Assembly (NCBI GenBank): GCA_030637775.1
Contig: DAOWFY010000014.1
Location: 1-7,006 of the forward strand
From: a bacterium
Lineage (GTDB): Bacteria; Ratteibacteria; UBA8468
DNA length: 7,006 bases
Direction: 5' to 3'
The translations under genes were made by a program, and so were the position numbers. The notes beneath the pieces are model-generated. The model searched no databases, had not been told where the DNA came from, and was given only the letters and a program-made list of their open reading frames with translations. How positions within the stretch are numbered: position 1 is the stretch's first letter; each line of letters begins with the position of its first letter. Shown piece after piece: positions 1-6,158 of the stretch.

Positions 1-2190
1 ATACTCGGCACAATAGGTAATGACCGAGAGCCTCTCGGCTGGTGGGGTATTAATCTGAGAGAGGTCCCTGATCCCCGAGAGGGAAAGATGCAATGTCCGG
101 GGAATAGGAGTGGCCGAAAGGGTGAGGACATCAATCTGCTTGGAGAGGGTTCTTAATCTTTCCTTATGAATAACACCGAAGCGCTGCTCCTCATCAATGA
201 TTAATAGTCCCAGGTTAGGGAAAACAACATCCTCTCCTAAAAGCCGATGCGTTCCAATGATAATATCGATTCTCCCCATTTTTAAATCGACAAGGATTCT
301 TTTTTGCTCTCTTTTGTTCTTGAACCGACTGAGCATCTCAATATTAACCGGGTAGGCAGCAAACCTCTCTTTAAATGTGGATAGGTGCTGAGTAGCAAGG
401 ATTGTTGTGGGAACTAGAACCGCCGCCTGCTTACTATCCATCACGCTCTTGAAAGAGGCTCTCATCGCGACCTCGGTCTTCCCATAGCCAACATCTCCAC
501 AGAGTAGCCTATCCATCGGCCTTGGTTTCTCCATATCACCCTTTGCCTCTTTAATTGCTCTCTCCTGGTCCGGGGTCTCCTCATAGATAAAACCATTCTC
601 AAACTCCCTTTGCCAATCGGTATCGGCAGAAAAGCGAAATCCCTCTTTCCTTTTACGATAAGTGTAGAGCTCCAAAAGGTCGGATGCCAGGTCCCGGAGT
701 CTACCGGCTATTTTCTCCTTTGTTTTCAGCCAACCCTTTGTTCCCAGGGTTGAAAGTTTTGGGGGTTTTGAGGAACCAACATACTTTTGTATCAGAGTAA
801 TATGGGAAAGGGGAAGATAGAGCCGATTTCCTTTAGCGTATTCTATCGCGATGAATTCCTGCTGGTTTTTGTCGATCCTCATCCTCTTTAATCCTAAAAA
901 CCGACCAATCCCCTCATTAATATGGACAATGTAGTCTCCTTTCTTCAGGTCTTCAAAGGCAAAAATTGTGGTTGCCTCTTTAAAAATGGGTCGAGCTCTG
1001 CGGTTCTGGTAACGGGAAAAGATTTCATGGTCGGTAAGCACCGTTAAAGAAATCTCAGGCAGGACAAACCCGGCAGAGAGGTTGCCAATAAGCAGTTCAA
1101 ACCTCTTTTCTGAAATCTTCCTTTCTTTAAAGACAATCTGCGCAAATCTTTCCTTTTGCCCTGTATTGGCAAAGAAGATTTTAACTTTCCCCTTTAAAGA
1201 TTTAGAGAAGATTTCCGGAGCTTTAATGGACTCTACCGATTTTGTCAGAAAAGAGATTTTCTTTGCTTTAGTCTCTGTGGGAAAGGTATAAAGATTAAGG
1301 AGAAATTTTTGGGTAACTAAAGAAATTAATTCCTCCCAGGAAAGATAGAAATTTCTCCTTTTCAGGGGCACCTTTCCCAGATATTTTTTTGCCTCGCTTT
1401 CCGTCTTTCTCGGCTCATTGAGGAAGATGATACTTTTCTCGGGGAGATACTCTAAAAAGGAGACAGATTTGTTTTTCTTGAAATTTAATTCATCCCTGGG
1501 CAGAATTTCACAAGAACCTATTTTTCTTAGCGAGCGCTGATTACCTACATCAAAAAGACGCAGAGAAGCAATTCTTTCCCCGGAAAGTTCTATTCTTATC
1601 GGCGAAGAAAAGGTTGAAGGAAAAAGATCGATAATACCCGCCCGGAGGACAAAACTGTTTTTTCCCTCCACCACTATCTCCGCCGGTTCATAGCCAAAAT
1701 TAAGAAATTTTTTAATCAGATTCTCTCGATTGAAAGAACCTCCTATCGCCAGAGAGATTCTGTTTGCTTTAAGATTTAAGGGAGAAACGATCTTGGGTAA
1801 AATTGCCTGAATGGGAGCAATAACAATTGGGGGGGGGGTAGGGGGGAGGGTGAGTTCCTCAAGAACCTTTAATCTTTCTTCTAAGATGGGAGCCGGCGGA
1901 TTCAGCTTTTCGTAAGGTAAGACCTCCCGGAAAGGAAAAAGTCTGATCTTGCCTCTATTCAGAAAGGCCAGAAGATCAAAATAGAATTTCTCTGCCTCCT
2001 CTACATTTTCGCTAATAATTAAGAAAGGGATTTTCAAATCGCGAAAGAGGCTGGAGATAAGGAGAGATTTACTTGAGCCCCAGAGCCCCTCCAGAGAAAG
2101 AGGACCACTGGATTTCTTCTTTCCTCTGCTTTCTTTAATCCTCTCTAAAAGAGAAGGATAATTTTTTAATCTTTTAGCAAAATTCAACAT
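1..2190 (-). CDS. mfd: Transcription-repair coupling factor Mfd, C-terminal part cut off by window edge
   Basis: Mfd is a cytoplasmic DNA translocase that removes RNA polymerase stalled at DNA lesions and recruits UvrA for nucleotide excision repair. The 730 visible codons read, in order: a UvrB-like N-terminal module (residues about 1-300, with SFVLRAGIIDLFP around R183); an RNA-polymerase-interacting CarD-like segment (KKGDYIVHINEGIGRFLG, from about 416); and the first RecG-type helicase domain, with Walker A GDVGYGKT (565-572), DEEQRFG (666-672) and motif III SATPIPRTL (from 692). The rest of the second helicase domain and the C-terminal regulatory domain lie beyond position 1; family members are usually 1,050-1,180 residues. 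Walker A sits about 60 residues earlier than in E. coli Mfd, so the N-terminal half is somewhat compact. The ATG at 2190 is the only ATG after the in-frame TAA at 2215-2217. It has no clear Shine-Dalgarno site (ATTTAATTTAGAA precedes it). A ten-C run lies in the coding strand at codons 118-121. Confidence 0.97.
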   Translation of the reverse strand, partial: MLNFAKRLKNYPSLLERIKESRGKKKSSGPLSLEGLWGSSKSLLISSLFRDLKIPFLIISENVEEAEKFYFDLLAFLNRGKIRLFPFREVLPYEKLNPPAPILEERLKVLEELTLPPTPPPIVIAPIQAILPKIVSPLNLKANRISLAIGGSFNRENLIKKFLNFGYEPAEIVVEGKNSFVLRAGIIDLFPSTFSSPIRIELSGERIASLRLFDVGNQRSLRKIGSCEILPRDELNFKKNKSVSFLEYLPEKSIIFLNEPRKTESEAKKYLGKVPLKRRNFYLSWEELISLVTQKFLLNLYTFPTETKAKKISFLTKSVESIKAPEIFSKSLKGKVKIFFANTGQKERFAQIVFKERKISEKRFELLIGNLSAGFVLPEISLTVLTDHEIFSRYQNRRARPIFKEATTIFAFEDLKKGDYIVHINEGIGRFLGLKRMRIDKNQQEFIAIEYAKGNRLYLPLSHITLIQKYVGSSKPPKLSTLGTKGWLKTKEKIAGRLRDLASDLLELYTYRKRKEGFRFSADTDWQREFENGFIYEETPDQERAIKEAKGDMEKPRPMDRLLCGDVGYGKTEVAMRASFKSVMDSKQAAVLVPTTILATQHLSTFKERFAAYPVNIEMLSRFKNKREQKRILVDLKMGRIDIIIGTHRLLGEDVVFPNLGLLIIDEEQRFGVIHKERLRTLSKQIDVLTLSATPIPRTLHLSLSGIRDLSQINTPPAERLSVITYCAEY
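1829..1850 (+). repeat. Homopolymeric G tract (G10-TA-G6-A-G3) inside mfd; possible G-quadruplex
   Basis: The plus strand carries ten consecutive G (1829-1838), then TA, six G (1841-1846), A and three G (1848-1850). This gives at least four G3 runs with short loops, which fits the usual G-quadruplex pattern. In the mfd reading frame the complement encodes LTLPPTPPP (residues about 114-121), a plausible linker within the UvrB-like module. The reading frame is intact at the present length. The G-rich strand is the template strand for mfd transcription, so the mRNA would carry the C runs. Confidence 0.85.
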
Positions 2191-2276
2191 TTCTAAATTA
2201 AATAGCGGGGCTTTTTAACTCTGCGGTTACTAACTTTTTGAGGAGATGGCGACCTTGATTGCTTCTTGACTTTTGG
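2191..2276. other. 86-nt spacer between the small secreted protein gene and mfd
   Basis: I see no convincing factor-independent terminator here (no GC-rich stem followed by a T run on the minus strand) and no -35/-10 pair with good spacing. A 9-nt palindrome (GTTAGTAAC) occurs at about 2227-2235 but is too short to interpret. TATTTA lies just before the mfd start but has no matching -35 element. Read-through from the upstream genes, or a weak promoter I cannot recognise, are both possible sources of mfd transcription. Confidence 0.4.
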
Positions 2277-2663
2277 TTAATGACGTGGAGGTCTTACCCA
2301 GTCTTTACGCTGCTTTGTAGCTTTTATAAACTTACTTACATCTTCGTTAACTGTCGGACTACTTAAGTCAAAGGTCTTATCAACTTTCCATTCCCGAAAT
2401 GCCCTTCTCATTATCTCTAACCACTTGTCATACTCACTTTTCTTATAAAACTCGCCCTCGCTTGGCGGTGTGTTAGATACTACATAGTGCTCCCCATCCT
2501 TCTTAAAACAATAAAATGGTTCAAATACATTTGTGATTGTTATTTTTCCATGCCTCAAGTCACCCTTCTTACCTTGCCCGTAACAGATACCTGCTGATAC
2601 AATAATACTCGCAGTTGCTATTATCACCGCCAACCCATTAGTTATTTTATTCGTCTTCCTCAT
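2277..2663 (-). CDS. Small exported protein of unknown function overlapping the peptidase gene
   Basis: I do not recognise this 128-residue protein with confidence. Its N terminus is a clear Sec signal peptide: basic MRKTNK, a hydrophobic core GLAVIIATASIIVSAGI, and probable cleavage near CYG/QG. The Cys in SAGIC has Ile at -1, so a standard lipobox is not present. The mature part of about 100 residues is charged and has no further membrane segment. It contains FKKDGEHYVVSNTPP, which faintly recalls DUF4124-type exported proteins (a K/W-x-D-x-G stretch followed by S/T-N/D-TPP), then a Tyr/Trp-rich helix-like stretch and a basic tail ending WVRPPRH. The frame is open up to a TTG at 2672. The ATG at 2663 is preferred because it gives a textbook signal peptide; AAGGAA at 2675-2680 lies 11 nt before it and 8 nt before a TTG at 2666. 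It overlaps the last 17 nt of the peptidase gene, which suggests translational coupling. A hand count gives about 40% G+C. Confidence 0.65.
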   Translation of the reverse strand: MRKTNKITNGLAVIIATASIIVSAGICYGQGKKGDLRHGKITITNVFEPFYCFKKDGEHYVVSNTPPSEGEFYKKSEYDKWLEIMRRAFREWKVDKTFDLSSPTVNEDVSKFIKATKQRKDWVRPPRH

Positions 2664-4866
2664 CAATGCCAAGATTCCTTGTGATTTGTATCCTCGGGTA
2701 GAGTTCTTCTGTAATTGTAGTAATCCAGATCAGGGGTTGAAGAGCAATTCTGGTTATCGCTCTGAAAATTGGTTTATTTCTGATAAATTCAGCAATTGGA
2801 GGGCTAATAGCATAGTAAAGTTCGACAAACTCTTTTCCAGCAATGGTCTTTAGAAGAACATCATCCCGAAATTTAGTCAAGGTTTTTACCTCTTCTGCCA
2901 TCTCTGTGCCATAGGCGGCGGTAGCAATGAAGCAGCCTCCACCACCACCGTTTCCTCCATCTTCAACAACAGGGGCTTCGGCTAAGGTAAGGTGGCCATA
3001 ATGCAAAGGTTCTTGCCAGGCACCACTATCATTAAATCCATTAGACCACTCTCCATTGCGTGAATCAGTGTGGCTATCATAGCAAAAGGAATAAAAGCCG
3101 ATGGTACTTCCAACTGTTGACTGGAAGGCTCCCGTGATGAGGTCGATTCTTATTTCATACTGCATATTGCCAGAGGCAATAGAGCCAGAAGAGATAACAT
3201 CGGCTGCAGCGACGGTAGCAGCAGACTGGTAAGGGTAGGTTCCATCATCATAGATTCCCCGGAACAGATTCCGCCAGACAGTTCCATCATAATAACACCA
3301 GTAGTTCCCTTCATCGGTATTAGCCTCTGAATCCCATTGATGGTTGTGGTCATCATCAAAGTATATTCCAACCTGATCATTATCATCTAAGGTGGTATCA
3401 TTAGGGTCATCAATAGCTAAATATAGATACTGAGTGTCATTCTTGATATAGGCGGTGACGGCAGAGGTAACGCCGGTATTGGTAATATCAATTGCGGTAG
3501 CATCGGTCCATTCATCAGCCGAGATCTCCCCATCGATGGTGGGAGTCACCGAAAGCCAGGAAGAGGAGATTGTGGGCACCGGAGAAGCATTGATAAGGTA
3601 TTGTTTTAAAAACTCATCCCAGCCTGTATCAGCACTTAAATCATAAGTGGCTCCTTCGTAGCATCTTTCATAGAAGCCATCCTCTCTGTTGGGAAAATAG
3701 ATCGCAAGACCATTGGAGTACACTTGACCTGTCCCATGATACTCGGCAATAACGCCATTGTTCACTGCTGTTTTAACGGCATCTGCCCGAGCAACGATTG
3801 CGCTATCTGTAACATTGTTAGAAACTAAATCGGCAAAGTGATAAAGGTCAATATGCTCGATGGTATAATATTCCTGGGAATTTTCTCGACAGCTCTTGAT
3901 CTCTGACCAGTTGGAACTCATCGCCGTGGCAAAATTATCGATGGCAGCAGCAAGGTTACTCATCTGGCTCAAATCTATGGCTGACTGGGTAGTACCCTGG
4001 TTACCCATATCTTCATAGTAGGCGCCATATTTGTTAACGATCGTTGTCCCTAATTCGGTTGGTGTCATTGGGTGGCCAAGGTCGGTATCGGCATTTACTA
4101 AATCGGTAAGAATTGTATCATAGGGCCAGCCATCTTCTGGTTCTGCCTCTTCCGAGCCAACCATTATAGAGACAGCATTTGTAGATTTAGAGATTTCATA
4201 GGCAACCTCTACCATTCCCATCAGGCAGGCATCAAAACCAAGAAGATTAATATCATTGGCATTATTAAGAGCAGTCTCAACCTCATCCATGTAGAGGTAA
4301 TCAGCAGAAGTTTCATCGTAACAGACATATTTGGTGGACTCACCTTCCTTTAAGATGCTCCTCCAATCCTCTCCCGCTTTCCAGGAAAGGTTGACTACCT
4401 TTTTTCTCTCTAAAATTTCTCTCCAACCACTGCCATGATTCCAGAGAACTAAAGCATAGTTGCCAGCAGGGTAATTAGTTATCGCCCAGTTGATGAAGTC
4501 GGTTAATATATCAAGGTCTCCCATATTGACTTCACCCAAATCAGACACCTGATTTCCTTCTATTGGTGTGATGCCGGCAGTTATCTCAAAGCGCTTACAG
4601 GTTGTCCAATTTTCATAGGAACTATCATAGCCAGAAATTCGATCAAACTGAACAACAACTCTAACGGCGGCTCCCTCCCCGGTTAAACCGACAACGGAGG
4701 AGATCTCCAGGAAGTCATCAATTCCGGCAGATTCTAAGTTATTATCTCCATCCAGATAGACCATAAATGTCCAGTCTGCCTGGGCAGACGCTTTCTGAGA
4801 AAAAACTAAAAGAAGCAGCAAAACCATAGCTGCTTCCCCCAATAACCATCTCATACTTTTTATCAC
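2647..4866 (-). CDS. Secreted C11 (clostripain-family) cysteine peptidase with CBM9-like and CFI-box C-terminal domains
   Basis: This is a predicted exported endopeptidase of 739 residues. A signal peptide (hydrophobic core VLLLLLVF, cleavage ASA/QA at 28/29) is followed by the C11 core, about residues 30-425. The core starts WTFMVYLDGDNNLES and carries the His of NHGSGW (H144) and the Cys of FDACLMG (C214), the family's catalytic dyad; GLAIYFP (386-392) closes the caspase-like fold. C11 enzymes usually cut after Arg or Lys. Residues about 443-628 resemble CBM9-like sugar-binding domains (IDGEISADEW, then YFDDDHNHQWD), with D504, D506, N508 and D512 spaced like a calcium loop. A Gly-rich linker (637-644) leads to CFIATAAYG (645-653), the signature of the CFI-box C-terminal domain, about 90 residues with semi-hydrophobic helices and an acidic end (DEEDE). 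The start is GTG at 4866, with GAGGAG close upstream; an ATG at 4854 would also leave an intact signal peptide. The gene begins 17 nt after the NfeD stop. The substrate is unknown; the sugar-binding domain suggests glycoprotein or cell-surface targets. Confidence 0.93.
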   Translation of the reverse strand: MIKSMRWLLGEAAMVLLLLLVFSQKASAQADWTFMVYLDGDNNLESAGIDDFLEISSVVGLTGEGAAVRVVVQFDRISGYDSSYENWTTCKRFEITAGITPIEGNQVSDLGEVNMGDLDILTDFINWAITNYPAGNYALVLWNHGSGWREILERKKVVNLSWKAGEDWRSILKEGESTKYVCYDETSADYLYMDEVETALNNANDINLLGFDACLMGMVEVAYEISKSTNAVSIMVGSEEAEPEDGWPYDTILTDLVNADTDLGHPMTPTELGTTIVNKYGAYYEDMGNQGTTQSAIDLSQMSNLAAAIDNFATAMSSNWSEIKSCRENSQEYYTIEHIDLYHFADLVSNNVTDSAIVARADAVKTAVNNGVIAEYHGTGQVYSNGLAIYFPNREDGFYERCYEGATYDLSADTGWDEFLKQYLINASPVPTISSSWLSVTPTIDGEISADEWTDATAIDITNTGVTSAVTAYIKNDTQYLYLAIDDPNDTTLDDNDQVGIYFDDDHNHQWDSEANTDEGNYWCYYDGTVWRNLFRGIYDDGTYPYQSAATVAAADVISSGSIASGNMQYEIRIDLITGAFQSTVGSTIGFYSFCYDSHTDSRNGEWSNGFNDSGAWQEPLHYGHLTLAEAPVVEDGGNGGGGGCFIATAAYGTEMAEEVKTLTKFRDDVLLKTIAGKEFVELYYAISPPIAEFIRNKPIFRAITRIALQPLIWITTITEELYPRIQITRNLGIDEEDE

Positions 4867-4875
4867 CCTCTCCTC
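4867..4875 (-). promoter_or_regulatory. Shine-Dalgarno region of the C11 peptidase gene
   Basis: The minus strand reads GAGGAGAGG immediately before GTG (4866) and 12 nt before the ATG at 4854. GAGG at 4872-4875 is 5 nt from the GTG, an acceptable spacing, whereas the distance to the ATG is long. The site therefore favours the GTG start without excluding the ATG. Confidence 0.5.
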
Positions 4876-4883
4876 AATTCATT

Positions 4884-6158
4884 TTATTCTGCTCTTTTTA
4901 CTAATAATTCCCTTCCTTCTATCCTGATTACCTTGACCTTCTCCCCTTTTTTGATTAAACCTTCTATGACCCTTCCATTCCAGTATTCACCGTGAATGTG
5001 AAGTTTGCCGGAAGGAGAAAGATCTGTCCTTGCCTTTCCAATCTCGCCAATCAAACCTTCCCTTCCGGTTGTAACCTTCCTTTTATGGGCACGGATCACA
5101 AAGAAGAGAATAAAGAGAAAGAAGAGCGCGGTAGTAAGGGTTACCCCTAAGATGAGAGGGGTTGAGACTCTTCTGATAAAGGAGAAGGGTTTGATGAGCA
5201 TAAATGAGCCCAAAAGCAGAGAGACAACGCCGCCCGTAGCCAGGAGACCACCAGAGGCAATCTTTGTCTCCAAAATGAAGAAGGTAATTGCCAAAAAGAT
5301 TAGCAAAAGACCAGCAATATTGATGGGTAGGGAATGAAAGGCAAAGAAGGCCAGGATAAGGCAAATTGCGCCAACAATTCCGGGAAAGCCAATCCCCGGA
5401 CTGGAGAATTCGGCAATGATTCCCCAGATACCGAGAATAAGAAAAATATAGGCAATATTTGGATCGCCTAAGCTCTGCAGGAATTTTTCCGCCGGCTTTA
5501 TTCGCAGAGGAATAATTTTGCTATCTTTGGTATGCAAAATTCTCTTTTTTCCTGAAACAAGAATTTCTCTTCCCTCCAATTTCGCCAAAAGTTCCTCTTC
5601 ATCTTTGGCAATAAGGTCAATCACCCCTAATTTGAGTGCCTCCTCCTCATCGATGGAAAGACTTTTTCTTACCGCATCCTCAGCCCATTTCACATTGCGA
5701 TTATTTTTCCTGGCAATTCCCTTGATGAAACTGACGGCATCATTTACAATCTTTTTCTCCATCTCCTTGCCCATCCCTCCCATCAGACTGACCGGATGGG
5801 CGGCTCCAATATTTGTTGCCTCTGCCATAGCTAAGACAGGAACAGAAAGGGCAATGAAGGTTCCGGCTGAGGCACACTGAGCACCAGAGGGAGCCACGTA
5901 GATAACAATCGGGATATTTGCCGACATAATCTCTTCTACAATTGCCCTGGTAGAGACGAGAAAACCTCCAGGGGTATCGAGTTTGATGATTAAAAGGGAT
6001 GCTCTTTCTCTTCTCGTATACCTTATCCCTTCTTTGATCTGTCGGGCAGTAATCGGATTAATTACCCCTTTGATGGGGAGGAGATAGACAGGCTTTGCCT
6101 CTGCGAATAGAGGAATGGTATAAAAAAGGAAGGAAAAGAGAAAAACACTTCGTGTCAT
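4884..6158 (-). CDS. Long-form NfeD: membrane-anchored ClpP-class serine protease with C-terminal OB-fold domain
   Basis: NfeD proteins of this long type (424 residues here) join a ClpP-like protease to a membrane region and a small beta-barrel. Their best-known member, archaeal PH1510, cuts the hydrophobic C terminus of its stomatin partner with a Ser-Lys dyad. After a signal peptide (MTRSVFLFSFLFYTIPLFAEA) the protease domain spans about 24-200: DTPGG (61-65) fits the oxyanion region, and PSGAQCASAGTF places the nucleophile at S97, with K135 or K136 (KKIVND) as the likely general base. NIGAAHPV (116-123) is also typical. Four to five membrane segments follow (about 233-252, 259-277, 280-297, 303-322, 333-356), then the NfeD domain at about 362-424 (GREGLIGEIGKA, and GEYWNGRVIEGLIKKGEKV). 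The active site is probably extracytoplasmic. The start codon overlaps the nagB stop as ATGA and has no good Shine-Dalgarno site of its own, so translational coupling is likely. No SPFH/stomatin gene, the usual neighbour, is in the window. Confidence 0.94.
   Translation of the reverse strand: MTRSVFLFSFLFYTIPLFAEAKPVYLLPIKGVINPITARQIKEGIRYTRRERASLLIIKLDTPGGFLVSTRAIVEEIMSANIPIVIYVAPSGAQCASAGTFIALSVPVLAMAEATNIGAAHPVSLMGGMGKEMEKKIVNDAVSFIKGIARKNNRNVKWAEDAVRKSLSIDEEEALKLGVIDLIAKDEEELLAKLEGREILVSGKKRILHTKDSKIIPLRIKPAEKFLQSLGDPNIAYIFLILGIWGIIAEFSSPGIGFPGIVGAICLILAFFAFHSLPINIAGLLLIFLAITFFILETKIASGGLLATGGVVSLLLGSFMLIKPFSFIRRVSTPLILGVTLTTALFFLFILFFVIRAHKRKVTTGREGLIGEIGKARTDLSPSGKLHIHGEYWNGRVIEGLIKKGEKVKVIRIEGRELLVKRAE

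Noticed and set aside
1082-1291. Plus-strand 69-codon open frame
   Set aside because: It lies wholly inside mfd on the opposite strand and has no signal of its own; it is a shadow frame.
2200-2217. Plus-strand AGCGGGGCTTTTTAA resembling the second arm and T run of a terminator
   Set aside because: No complementary first arm (GCCCCGCT) precedes it, so no stem can form, and no plus-strand gene ends there.
2938-2961. CCACCACCACCG-like short repeat
   Set aside because: It is the complement of the Gly-rich linker codons before the CFI box and is explained by coding for a flexible linker.
3150-3386. 78-codon minus-strand frame rich in Met and Leu
   Set aside because: It is an alternate frame inside the CBM9-like domain of the C11 peptidase gene, whose main frame is clearly coding there.
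3455-3646. 63-codon plus-strand frame
   Set aside because: It is antisense to the peptidase gene with no recognisable motif or ribosome binding site; a shadow.
5005-5337. Plus-strand 110-codon and overlapping minus-strand 93-codon frames within nfeD
   Set aside because: Both overlap the membrane region of NfeD, where the main frame gives conserved family sequence; the others are composition-driven shadows.
5518-5880. 120-codon plus-strand frame
   Set aside because: It is antisense to the ClpP-like domain of NfeD; its Ser/Leu/Pro-rich product is typical of the complement of a real gene.
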